Below are positions 6,871 to 13,150 of a stretch of 20,645 nt of DNA, piece after piece. The translations under genes were made by a program, and so were the position numbers. The notes under the pieces are model-generated. The model made no database searches. It was not told the origin of the DNA and saw only the letters and a list, made by a program, of their open reading frames with translations. Positions within the stretch are counted from its first letter, which is position 1. Each line of letters begins with the position of its first letter. Source of the DNA: Candidatus Collierbacteria bacterium GW2011_GWB1_44_6 (GTDB taxonomy: Bacteria > Patescibacteriota > Microgenomatia > UBA1400 > MFAQ01); NCBI GenBank assembly GCA_000998025.1, contig LCJG01000005.1, positions 1 through 20,645 on the forward strand, read 5' to 3'.

Positions 6871-9003
6871 TTATTTGATTTCGAGATGACCGTTTTTTAT
6901 AGAGACGGCGATATTAGTCTCGTGTTTTAGTTTGCCTTCGATGATTTGCATGGCCAGTTCGTCTTCGATTTTGTTTTGAATGACACGCTTCACCGGGCGG
7001 GCGCCGTAGATTTTGTCGAAACCAAAGAGGGAGACGTAGTCTTTTACTGACTTATCGAAGGTGATATTAAAACCTTTATTGGTTAACCGGCGGGAAAGCT
7101 CCGAAAGTTGAATTCCAACGATTTTGTCTACTTCCTCTTTGCCAAGTCTTCTAAAGGTAATTATCTGATCTATCCTATTTAGAAATTCCGGACGGAAATT
7201 TTCACGGAGAGTCTCAAACATTTTCGCTTCGATATCCGCTTCGTCCATATTGTCGTCGACTACAAAACCGCCACCCAAATTACTGGTCATAATAATGATG
7301 GTGTTTTTGAAATTCACCGTATGTCCTTGGCCATCGGTGAGTCGGCCATCGTCTAGAATCTGCAAAAAGGCACTAAAGATTTGAGGGTGAGCTTTTTCTA
7401 TTTCATCAAAAAGAATGACCGAATACGGTCTGCGCCGTACCGCCTCTGTCAGCTGGCCACCTTCGTCGTAACCAACATAGCCGGGTGGTGCTCCAATTAG
7501 ACGGGCGATGGAGTGACTCTCGGTGTATTCGGTCATGTCGATGCGTATGAGGGCTTTTTCGTCGTTAAACAATTCACGAGCTAAGGTTTTGGCTGTTTCT
7601 GTTTTGCCGACTCCTGTGGGGCCAAGGAACAAGAATGAGGCAATGGGGCGGTCCTCGTCCGAGATGCCCGCTCTGGATCTCCTGATGGCACTAGCAACAG
7701 CCTTGATTGCCTTATCCTGACCAACTACGTGTTTCGTCATATCGTCTTCCAGATGAATAAGCTTGGAAGTTTCTGAGTCCAGGAGTCTCGTGACGGGGAT
7801 GCCTGCCCAGCGGGAAATGACTTTGGCAATATCCTCTGTATCTACTTCGAGCTGTAGTACCCTGTCCTCGGGCTTAATTGCTTTCCAGTTTTGTTGTTTT
7901 TCGTCGAACTTTTCTTGGAGTTTTGGGAGTGTTCCGTATTTTAGTTGAGCTGCCTCCTCCAATCGAATTTCTTTTTCGGCAACATCCAATTTTATCTTTG
8001 TTTGGTCTATTTCTGCTTGGATTTTGTTTATCTCTTCTATAATTCCTTTTTGTTTTTTCCAAGCTTCTTCAATTTTCGTCGCAACTATTTTTTTATCTTC
8101 TCTTTCTTTTTCGAGCAGGGCGCGGCGAGATTTGGCTGTTTCCGAGTTTTCTTTTTTAAGAGCGGCGAGTTCAATATCAATTTGAGTAATTTTTCTTTTG
8201 ACTAGATCAAGCTCCGCGGGCATGGACTCAATTTCAATCTTAAGGGCCGAGGCGGCTTCGTCTACCAGGTCTATCGCTTTATCGGGAAGGAAACGGTCCG
8301 GCAAATATCGGACCGAAAGCGTGACGGCAGATACCAAGGCGTCGTCGCTGATTCTTAAACCATGGTGAAGTTCGTATTTTTCTTTAATTCCTCTGAGAAT
8401 TGCTATGGCATCTTCCTGTGAGGGTTCTTCGACCAAGATAGGCTGGAAACGTCTCTCAAGAGCGGCATCTTTTTCTATATGCTTCCGGTATTCATCAATA
8501 GTGGTGGCTCCGATAAGATGAAGCTCTCCCCTCGCTAAAGCCGGCTTCAGAATATTGGCAGCATCCACCGCTCCTTCTCCGGCACCAGCGCCGACTAAAG
8601 TGTGAAGTTCGTCGATAAATAAAATATATTGACCTTCACCTTTTCTGACTTCGTCGACAATTCCTTTCATTCTTTTTTCAAATTCACCACGGAAAGCGGA
8701 TCCAGCCAGAATGCTGGCCATGTCCAAAACCAAAAGATCTTTGTTTTTGATCGAGTCGGGTACATCACCATCAGCAATGCGATTCGCCAAGCCCTCAACC
8801 AATGCCGTTTTGCCGACACCGGGATCCCCTATCAAGACAGGATTATTCTTGGTGCGGCGGGAAAGGACCTGCATCACCCGGCGTATCTCCATATCGCGGC
8901 CGATGACCGGATCGAGCTTGTGTGCCTTGGCTTTGGCGGTTAGATTAACAGTGAATTTTTCCAGAAGTTTGCCTTCGTCGTGAGATTCAAAAGGGTTTTC
9001 CAT
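6871..9003 (-). CDS. clpB: ATP-dependent disaggregase ClpB, lacking the N-terminal domain
   Basis: ClpB is a hexameric AAA+ chaperone that, with DnaK, pulls proteins out of aggregates. The 710-aa product has AAA1 with Walker A GDPGVGKT (59-66), Walker B ILFIDE (127-132) and GATTIDEYRK. A long coiled-coil middle (M) domain at about 260-385 identifies ClpB as opposed to ClpA or ClpC. AAA2 has Walker A GPTGVGKT (461-468), the pore loop GYVG (508-511) and ILFDEIEKAHP. The first residues lead straight into AAA1, so the roughly 150-residue Clp_N domain is absent; most ClpBs are near 860 aa. The ATG at 9003 is fixed by the promoter: TTGACT (9038-9033), 17 bp, TATTCT (9015-9010), then 6 nt to ATG, with no SD. 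A CIRCE operator overlaps the -35 box, so HrcA should repress it. Confidence 0.96.
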   Translation of the reverse strand: MENPFESHDEGKLLEKFTVNLTAKAKAHKLDPVIGRDMEIRRVMQVLSRRTKNNPVLIGDPGVGKTALVEGLANRIADGDVPDSIKNKDLLVLDMASILAGSAFRGEFEKRMKGIVDEVRKGEGQYILFIDELHTLVGAGAGEGAVDAANILKPALARGELHLIGATTIDEYRKHIEKDAALERRFQPILVEEPSQEDAIAILRGIKEKYELHHGLRISDDALVSAVTLSVRYLPDRFLPDKAIDLVDEAASALKIEIESMPAELDLVKRKITQIDIELAALKKENSETAKSRRALLEKEREDKKIVATKIEEAWKKQKGIIEEINKIQAEIDQTKIKLDVAEKEIRLEEAAQLKYGTLPKLQEKFDEKQQNWKAIKPEDRVLQLEVDTEDIAKVISRWAGIPVTRLLDSETSKLIHLEDDMTKHVVGQDKAIKAVASAIRRSRAGISDEDRPIASFLFLGPTGVGKTETAKTLARELFNDEKALIRIDMTEYTESHSIARLIGAPPGYVGYDEGGQLTEAVRRRPYSVILFDEIEKAHPQIFSAFLQILDDGRLTDGQGHTVNFKNTIIIMTSNLGGGFVVDDNMDEADIEAKMFETLRENFRPEFLNRIDQIITFRRLGKEEVDKIVGIQLSELSRRLTNKGFNITFDKSVKDYVSLFGFDKIYGARPVKRVIQNKIEDELAMQIIEGKLKHETNIAVSIKNGHLEIK

Positions 9004-9009
9004 GACACT

Positions 9010-9038
9010 AGAATACTACGACTCTAGCACTCAGTCAA
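9010..9038 (-). promoter_or_regulatory. clpB promoter (-35/-10)
   Basis: On the minus strand TTGACT (9038-9033) and TATTCT (9015-9010) are separated by the ideal 17 bp. The -10 ends 6 nt before the clpB ATG, so the predicted transcription start falls on or next to the A of the start codon. Confidence 0.75.
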
Positions 9039-9050
9039 GTCGAGTGCTAA
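9024..9050. promoter_or_regulatory. CIRCE operator (HrcA binding site)
   Basis: The sequence is CTAGCACTC, 9 nt, GAGTGCTAA. It differs from the CIRCE consensus (TTAGCACTC-N9-GAGTGCTAA) at only the first base. It overlaps the clpB -35 box, a position suited to repression by HrcA, and ends 1 bp from the stop codon of the upstream pentapeptide gene. The hrcA gene is not in the window. Confidence 0.95.
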
Positions 9051-9051
9051 A

Positions 9052-9603
9052 TTAGTTTTTAGGTAGGATGAAGCCTTTGGAGAGGCAGAAGTTAATAAAG
9101 CCGTCGAGGTCGAGCGTGGTTTTGTTTATTTGGCAGTTTTGGAAAGAAACACCTGTCATGCTGGAGTCGGAGAGGTTGGTATTTTTTAGTTTACAGAAAT
9201 CAAAAATGGCTTTTTCAAAATTTATTCCAGTTAGGTTCACGCCGGAAAGGTCACAGTTTGCGAAATATACGGAAGATAGATCAGAGTTTGGGAAGGAGCA
9301 ACCCGGAAGTTTTTGTTTTTCAAATGAACAGCCTTCCAGTAGACAACTTTGAAAAATGCAGGCAGAGAGCGAGGCGTCCTTAAAATTGATCCAGTTTAGC
9401 TTGCAGTCTTCAAAACGGCATTTTGTAAAAGAGATGGAGTCCAAAAGTGCATTTGAGAAATCACAGTTTTTGAAAACACAGTCGCTAAACCCGGTGAATT
9501 TAAACTGGCATTTGGTAAACTCGCAGTCTACGAACTTAGTTTCTTCAAAGTCGACACCTTTCAGCTCCTGGTCGGTAAATATTTTAGACTTTATTTGAAT
9601 CAT
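9052..9603 (-). CDS. Cys-rich pentapeptide-repeat protein
   Basis: The protein is about 183 aa and made almost wholly of pentapeptide repeats with Phe or Leu at the centre and many Cys (for example DCEFTKCQF, DCVFKNCDF, KCRFEDCKL, FANCDLSGVNL). It should form a right-handed quadrilateral beta-helix. The last repeats run into a short helical tail, LDLDGFINFCLSKGFIL, which recalls the C-terminal cap of Qnr/MfpA-type pentapeptide proteins that mimic DNA and protect gyrase; this link is only a suggestion. The start at 9603 (MIQIKSKIF) is chosen because the repeats start soon after; an ATG at 9648 is possible. Either start overlaps the upstream gene, so it is probably translationally coupled as the third gene after htpX. 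No terminator separates it from the clpB promoter. Confidence 0.82.
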   Translation of the reverse strand: MIQIKSKIFTDQELKGVDFEETKFVDCEFTKCQFKFTGFSDCVFKNCDFSNALLDSISFTKCRFEDCKLNWINFKDASLSACIFQSCLLEGCSFEKQKLPGCSFPNSDLSSVYFANCDLSGVNLTGINFEKAIFDFCKLKNTNLSDSSMTGVSFQNCQINKTTLDLDGFINFCLSKGFILPKN

Positions 9604-9991
9604 CTTGTGAAAACCAAGAATTAACCTCCACCGGAATGAAGCCTGCATCCACTAACGGATCTACTACATTTTTAAGAAATTCTTTGTTAGTCGAGACGTT
9701 AGCAATGAACTTGATGCCATCTCCGTTTATTGGACAGCCGTTTGTTAGAAAATAAAAGTCTATATCTTCACGAGCAATGACTTTAAAGGCGGTGTTCCAC
9801 GCCTTCAAACATCCAGAGTCTTTAATTTTTTCTAACGTTTGTGAAAAATCCCAATTCTTAGCACATAAGGTGACTGTCGGCCACGCTCCACCTTCTCTAT
9901 CAGCAAAAACATCATAATTATCCGTTACCCAGTGACCGAGACCTTCGGGTAAAAACAAGTCAACTTCTGATAATGGTAATTCACTTTGCAT
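9584..9991 (-). CDS. Hypothetical protein, 135 aa
   Basis: I do not recognise this protein. It is soluble and acidic, with an aromatic-rich N-terminal half (LFLPEGLGHWVTDNYDVF) and an alpha/beta-looking C-terminal half (DIDFYFLTNGCPINGDG, VVDPLVDAGFIPVEV). No catalytic motif stands out. The ATG at 9991 is 1 nt after the htpX stop, with a GAGG Shine-Dalgarno inside the htpX 3' end, and its own 3' end overlaps the pentapeptide gene by about 20 nt. It is therefore the middle gene of a three-gene operon. Confidence 0.75.
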   Translation of the reverse strand: MQSELPLSEVDLFLPEGLGHWVTDNYDVFADREGGAWPTVTLCAKNWDFSQTLEKIKDSGCLKAWNTAFKVIAREDIDFYFLTNGCPINGDGIKFIANVSTNKEFLKNVVDPLVDAGFIPVEVNSWFSQDDSNKV

Positions 9992-9992
9992 G

Positions 9993-10889
9993 TTATGTTC
10001 CTCTAAGCGCTATTATTCTTTCTTTTACGGGCGGGTGGGTGTTGAAGAGTCCAGCGAACCAGCCAATAGAGTCGTGGTGATTTTTAAGAGGGTTGGCGAT
10101 GTAAAGATGGGCAGTGGCTTTGTTGGCGGCCTCGAGGGGCTCTTTGTCTGCGGCAATTTTTTCCAGTGCACTGGCCAGACCTTCGGGATATTTAGTGAGT
10201 GAGGCACCTGAGGCGTCGGCAAAAAATTCCCGGCGGCGTGAAATAGCGAGCTGAATTAGTTGTGCCACGATGGGAGACAGAATAGCCATGACCAAACCAG
10301 CGATAAAAAGAATGGCACCAAGGTTTCCTTCGTCGCGGTTGGATCTACCTCTAATGCGGGTACGCAGAAGGATGTCGGCCAGTAGAGTGACCAAGCCTAC
10401 CAGAATGGTAACGATACTCATGAGACGGATGTCATAATTCCGAATGTGGCTAAGTTCGTGAGCGACGACTCCCTCGAGTTCGGTACGGTTTAAACGAGAA
10501 AGAATTCCTGTGGTGGCGCAAACAACTGCGTGCATCGGATCCCTACCGGTGGCAAAAGCGTTCATGGCAGAGTCCTCAATGACGTAGAGTTTGGGCATAG
10601 GGATGCGAGCGGCCCGGGAAAGATTTTCGGCAACAGTATAGAAATCAAAATGATCCCGTTTGTTGGCGGGACTTGCACCTGAGATGCCAAGTATTATTTT
10701 GTCCGAGTTGTAGTAACTAATGAAGCTAATGACCCCGGAAATGATAAGGGCGATACCAACGGCACTGATATCAAAGCCCAGGGAATAGGTTATTAAGTAG
10801 GTGGCAGCAGTGATGAAGATAATAAACGAGGCAATCACAAGACCACTACGGAATTTATTTTCGTCAACCTGTTCGTAAATATTTTTCAT
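9993..10889 (-). CDS. htpX: HtpX-type membrane zinc metalloprotease (M48)
   Basis: HtpX is an inner-membrane protease that helps degrade misfolded membrane proteins. The 298-aa product has two N-terminal membrane segments (about 15-38 and 41-60), an AMNAFATGRDP block (108-118), the zinc motif HELSH (144-148), two further hydrophobic segments (about 155-174 and 190-214), and RREFFADA with the third zinc ligand at E221. The C-terminal NTHPPVKERI motif is also typical. Length is normal. A consensus TATAAT (10906-10901, minus strand) ends 11 nt before the ATG, predicting a leader of only about 5 nt. It is the first gene of the htpX / unknown / pentapeptide operon. Confidence 0.96.
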   Translation of the reverse strand: MKNIYEQVDENKFRSGLVIASFIIFITAATYLITYSLGFDISAVGIALIISGVISFISYYNSDKIILGISGASPANKRDHFDFYTVAENLSRAARIPMPKLYVIEDSAMNAFATGRDPMHAVVCATTGILSRLNRTELEGVVAHELSHIRNYDIRLMSIVTILVGLVTLLADILLRTRIRGRSNRDEGNLGAILFIAGLVMAILSPIVAQLIQLAISRRREFFADASGASLTKYPEGLASALEKIAADKEPLEAANKATAHLYIANPLKNHHDSIGWFAGLFNTHPPVKERIIALRGT

Positions 10890-10900
10890 TTGTTGAGATT

Positions 10901-10906
10901 ATTATA
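10901..10906 (-). promoter_or_regulatory. -10 box TATAAT of htpX
   Basis: A perfect TATAAT on the minus strand ends 11 nt before the htpX ATG. The -35 region would fall in the tail of the terminator at 10912-10943, and no good -35 is seen. Confidence 0.55.
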
Positions 10907-10911
10907 TCCCG

Positions 10912-10943
10912 ACCAATAAAAAGAGAGAGGCTTTTGCCTCTCT
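10912..10943 (-). terminator. Intrinsic terminator after the 165-aa gene
   Basis: Read on the minus strand, AGAGAGGC, a 4-nt loop, and GCCTCTCT are followed by CTTTTTATT. It lies just past the stop of the gene at 10949 and directly upstream of the htpX -10 box. Confidence 0.87.
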
Positions 10944-10948
10944 ATTGT

Positions 10949-11446
10949 TTACTGCGGGCGACCCTGGATGAATCTTTTTGCTTGCATGGCCAAATATTTA
11001 TTGACGAAATTTTCGTTCCACTCCTCCCTGGTCGCATGAAGGATCAATTCTTTCGCCAACTCGTGACGAAAGTCACCGTCGTCATACTCGGAGGTATGTG
11101 CGGAAGGAAACATGGGCTTGTCCCATCCCATCATAACAACAACATCTGAATAAAAGATCAGGCCATTGATGGTGCAATGGGCAAAAAACGAGTCATATCC
11201 TGACTGATTTTTCATCCATGTTGCCAGAGAATCACCAACCGGGATCGGGCCGTAATAGACAACAGAGATCGGGCCTTCGTAATCTACTCTGACAATGTCT
11301 CCCTGATCATCGGGGTACACCAAGCAACCCACCTTAGCGTTGACAAAGTTGGTGGCATACAGGCTCCCCTCGAATACATAGTGTGTATTACCAAACGGAT
11401 CCTTAACCTCGCTTCTCAACATTTCTTCCAGGGTTAATAAGCCCAT
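10949..11446 (-). CDS. Hypothetical protein, 165 aa
   Basis: I do not recognise the family. The protein is soluble, with a beta-rich middle (VGCLVYPDDQGDIVRVDYEG, SVVYYGPIPVGD) and a helical, charged C-terminal third (RHELAKELILHATREEWNEN). No known motif is seen. The start is secure: AAGGAGGT lies just upstream of the ATG at 11446. A near-perfect promoter, TTGACA (11521-11516), 16 bp, TATAAT (11499-11494), gives a leader of about 40 nt, and an intrinsic terminator follows. It is therefore a strongly expressed, monocistronic gene. Confidence 0.78.
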   Translation of the reverse strand: MGLLTLEEMLRSEVKDPFGNTHYVFEGSLYATNFVNAKVGCLVYPDDQGDIVRVDYEGPISVVYYGPIPVGDSLATWMKNQSGYDSFFAHCTINGLIFYSDVVVMMGWDKPMFPSAHTSEYDDGDFRHELAKELILHATREEWNENFVNKYLAMQAKRFIQGRPQ

Positions 11447-11493
11447 TCAAACCTCCTTGTAGGTTTTTAATACTAGAATCAACGAACGTTACT

Positions 11494-11521
11494 ATTATAC
11501 CTTATAGGTTGGTTTTGTCAA
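11494..11521 (-). promoter_or_regulatory. Strong promoter of the 165-aa gene
   Basis: On the minus strand a perfect TTGACA and a perfect TATAAT are separated by 16 bp. With the AAGGAGGT SD downstream this is the most consensus-like expression signal in the window. Confidence 0.82.
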
Positions 11522-11535
11522 CAGTACGGGGATGG

Positions 11536-12123
11536 TTACATATCTATTTTAGGGTCGTTCATTTCGCCTTCGGAAACCGAGAGGTGACTGCCTTCCATGG
11601 GCGTGGCTAAACCCTTCTGTTTCTTGAAGCCAAAGATCATGGCGACGAAGTTGCTCGGCACCGTAACTACCTTGGCGTTGAAGTCGGCGGAAAGGTCGAT
11701 GACGACGCGCCTGGCGTACATGAGCTTGTCAGCTGTGTCACGAAGCTCGTCCATAAATTTGGTGATGACTTCCACACCTTTCATCTCTGGATTGCTTTCT
11801 ACCAGGATTTGAAGTTTGGGGACTAGGTTGCTGACGGCGTCTGAAGCAGCCTCTATTTTTGCAAGATCTTTGCTGCCCTCAGCCTTTTCGACTGCTTTCC
11901 TAGCAGAAACGATAGCATCGTAAATGCCTTTCTCGTGCTTGAGATAAGCTTTGGCTGATTTTTCGAGGTTTGGAATCAAACTAGATTGTCTTTTTAATTG
12001 GTTTCCAATATCTTGGATGGCGGCGGTGATTCTGGTGAGAGCTGTTTGGAACCAGTTGTAAAGAGAAATAATATAAAAAATCACTAGAACAGCGGCAATT
12101 ATCAGCAGAAGAGTTGGATTCAT
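11536..12123 (-). CDS. lemA: LemA family protein
   Basis: LemA proteins are small membrane-anchored proteins with a long helical cytoplasmic or periplasmic part; their biochemical role is not settled. The 195-aa product has one N-terminal membrane segment (about 4-24) followed by the family pattern YNWFQTALTRITAAIQDIGN, LKRQSSLIPNLEKSAKAY, YARRVVIDLSADFNAKV and a PSNFVAMIFGFKK block near the end. The C terminus (about 172-195) is a polar tail. An extended -10, TGCTAAAAT (12160-12152), lies upstream and gives a leader of about 25 nt without a clear SD. Confidence 0.92.
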   Translation of the reverse strand: MNPTLLLIIAAVLVIFYIISLYNWFQTALTRITAAIQDIGNQLKRQSSLIPNLEKSAKAYLKHEKGIYDAIVSARKAVEKAEGSKDLAKIEAASDAVSNLVPKLQILVESNPEMKGVEVITKFMDELRDTADKLMYARRVVIDLSADFNAKVVTVPSNFVAMIFGFKKQKGLATPMEGSHLSVSEGEMNDPKIDM

Positions 12124-12151
12124 TTTCTTTTAATTAATGAGTAACAAATCT

Positions 12152-12160
12152 ATTTTAGCA
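12152..12160 (-). promoter_or_regulatory. Extended -10 box of lemA
   Basis: TGCTAAAAT on the minus strand, the same nonamer as before gatC. It lies about 28 nt before the lemA ATG; no clear -35 is seen. Confidence 0.45.
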
Positions 12161-12230
12161 CTCTCTGCAAGTTCTGCATTGAATGAGAATTTACATAACA
12201 TATCGTATTCATATTTATAATAATTGAACT

Positions 12231-12258
12231 AAGAGTAAGTAATTTACTCTTTTATTTC
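12231..12258 (+). other. Terminator-like hairpin with no plus-strand gene upstream
   Basis: AAGAGTAA (12231-12238), a 4-nt loop and TTTACTCTT (12243-12251) are followed by TTTATTT. It looks like a plus-strand terminator although lemA and the RRM gene are both on the minus strand. A TATAAT lies just upstream at 12216-12221. The 231-bp gap between lemA and the RRM gene otherwise holds the RRM terminator and the lemA promoter. Confidence 0.4.
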
Positions 12259-12283
12259 ACGGTCATTTTCATGCCCTTCATGA

Positions 12284-12316
12284 GCACGAAAAACCACCCT
12301 CGCGGGTGGCTTTCCG
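12284..12316 (-). terminator. Intrinsic terminator of the RRM gene
   Basis: On the minus strand, AAAGCCACCC, a tight loop and GGGTGGTTTTT form a GC-rich hairpin with a U run, about 40 bp past the RRM stop codon. Confidence 0.85.
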
Positions 12317-12354
12317 GTTCATGGTCTTGTGACCATTATTCTTTGATAGCTAAT

Positions 12355-12645
12355 TTAGCGGCCTCCGAAGGATCTCCCACCACCGGCGGGGCGTTCCTCT
12401 TTAGGACGGGCTTCGTTAACAATGATGTTGCGACCATCAAGGTCGGCACCATTCATTTTTTCGATAGCACTCTTAGCAGCTTCAGCGTCTTCGAATTCGA
12501 CGAATCCGAATCCCTTACTCCTGCCGGAGAACTTATCTGATATTACGGTAACCTCACCTAGAGCACCGAAGGGAGAAAAGATCTCCTGGAGTCTGGATTG
12601 GGTAATATTGTAGGGCAGATTCCCTACGTACAAACGAACAGCCAT
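12355..12645 (-). CDS. RRM-type RNA-binding protein
   Basis: The 96-aa protein is a single RNA recognition motif with RNP2 LYVGNLPY (5-12) and RNP1 KGFGFVEF (44-51), followed by a short Gly/Arg tail (GGGRSFGGR). It binds single-stranded RNA; bacterial relatives in cyanobacteria are cold-induced and may act as RNA chaperones, so a similar role is inferred. The start at 12645 (MAVRLYVGNLPY) is chosen over 12693 because AAGGAG lies about 8 nt upstream and the RRM begins at once. A -10 TATAAT within the palindrome at 12737-12758 would give a leader of about 100 nt. A terminator follows the gene. Confidence 0.93.
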   Translation of the reverse strand: MAVRLYVGNLPYNITQSRLQEIFSPFGALGEVTVISDKFSGRSKGFGFVEFEDAEAAKSAIEKMNGADLDGRNIIVNEARPKEERPAGGGRSFGGR

Positions 12646-12736
12646 TTCTGGCTCCTTTCTACTTTCCCCGTGGCCATCATCACCGCGAGACAAACTGTAA
12701 AGGTTAAGATGATTTAACTAGCACATTATATCAAGT

Positions 12737-12758
12737 CTATAATGCGTTTGCATTATAG
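12737..12758. promoter_or_regulatory. Palindrome with a TATAAT on each strand between the RRM gene and tRNA-Asp
   Basis: CTATAATGC (12737-12745), 4 nt, GCATTATAG (12750-12758) is a perfect 9-bp inverted repeat. It puts a consensus -10 box on the plus strand (12738-12743) and on the minus strand (12757-12752). It could be a shared bidirectional promoter for the RRM gene and the tRNA-Asp unit, and/or a repressor site. TTAACT (12714-12719) could be the plus-strand -35, at 18 bp. Confidence 0.5.
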
Positions 12759-12765
12759 GCACAGA

Positions 12766-12839
12766 TATAAGAGGAAGCGCAGGATGATATTTCAATAATT
12801 GAGGCTAATTATTGAAAAGAAGACGAGCACGCTCTTATA
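12766..12839. repeat. Nested inverted repeats upstream of tRNA-Asp
   Basis: TATAAGAG (12766-12773) pairs with CTCTTATA (12832-12839), and enclosed in it TTTCAATAATT (12790-12800) pairs perfectly with AATTATTGAAA (12807-12817), with a 6-nt loop. Together they would form a two-level stem if transcribed from the palindromic promoter on the left. No ORF is present. Confidence 0.5.
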
Positions 12840-12886
12840 CCTCCGGGTAGAGAATTTGGGCATTAGGCAGTAAAATATACTTTGTT

Positions 12887-12960
12887 GGGGCTGTAGCGCA
12901 GTTGGTTAGCGCGTCTCCCTGTCACGGAGAAGGTCGGGGGTTCGAATCCCCCCAGCCTCG
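12887..12960 (+). tRNA. tRNA-Asp (anticodon GTC)
   Basis: This is a full cloverleaf: acceptor GGGGCTG/CAGCCTC (one G-T pair), D stem GCGC/GCGC, anticodon stem TCTCC/GGAGA with loop CTGTCAC (anticodon GTC at 12921-12923), variable loop AGGTC and T arm GGGGG-TTCGAAT-CCCCC, with discriminator G at 12960. The 3' CCA is not encoded. A -10-like TATACT at 12876-12881 ends 5 nt before the first tRNA base. tRNA-Asp(GTC) is a usual substrate for queuosine modification at G34, matching tgt and queA in this window. Confidence 0.96.
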
Positions 12961-12961
12961 C

Positions 12962-13001
12962 AAAACAAAGATCCTTCCTTTATGGAAGGATCTTTTGTTT
13001 T
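12962..13001 (+). terminator. Hairpin I of repeat unit A / terminator of tRNA-Asp
   Basis: AAAACAAAGATCCTTCC (12962-12978), a 5-nt loop, and GGAAGGATCTTTTGTTTT (12984-13001) form a very long stem ending in a T-rich run right after the tRNA. It works as a terminator and has a counterpart after the second tRNA-tail copy (13105-13145). Confidence 0.75.
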
Positions 13002-13004
13002 ACC

Positions 13005-13108
13005 AGGGGATTCGAGTGCCGGAACCGGTTTCGTAACGAACCCGGTGAGGCGGGTCCCGAAGAACTTTCTACCGAAAGTTACTGAGGGGAATCCCCCCAG
13101 CCTCGCAA
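13005..13108 (+). repeat. Structured repeat unit A, ending in a copy of the tRNA-Asp 3' end
   Basis: The outer stem GGGGATTC (13006-13013) / GAATCCCC (13089-13096) encloses two hairpins. The first has ACCGG/CCGGT, a T-C mismatch (13029, 13041), TTCG/CGAA and a TAA loop. The second has CCC, GA, AG, AACTTTC, loop TACC, GAAAGTT, a bulged A (13081), CT, GA, GGG. The GA opposite GA would form tandem sheared pairs in RNA of the plus strand. The unit ends in a 20-nt sequence (13089-13108) identical to 12944-12963, the 3' end of tRNA-Asp. No protein function is seen. Confidence 0.75.
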
Positions 13109-13145
13109 TAGAAAATCTCTCTCTTAACGAGGGATTTTTTATTGC
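13105..13145 (+). repeat. Hairpin I of repeat unit B
   Basis: GCAATA (13105-13110) pairs with TATTGC (13140-13145), and the inner AAAATCTCTC pairs with GAGGGATTTT. It sits after the second tRNA-tail copy exactly as the tRNA-Asp terminator sits after the tRNA, but with a different sequence. Confidence 0.65.
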
Positions 13146-13150
13146 CAAAA

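Noticed and set aside
12155..12163. TTAGCACTC, a perfect half of CIRCE, upstream of lemA
   Set aside because: The second half (GAGTGCTAA after 9 nt) is absent; the sequence there is TCTGCATTG. Most likely chance overlap with the TGCTAAAAT box on the other strand.
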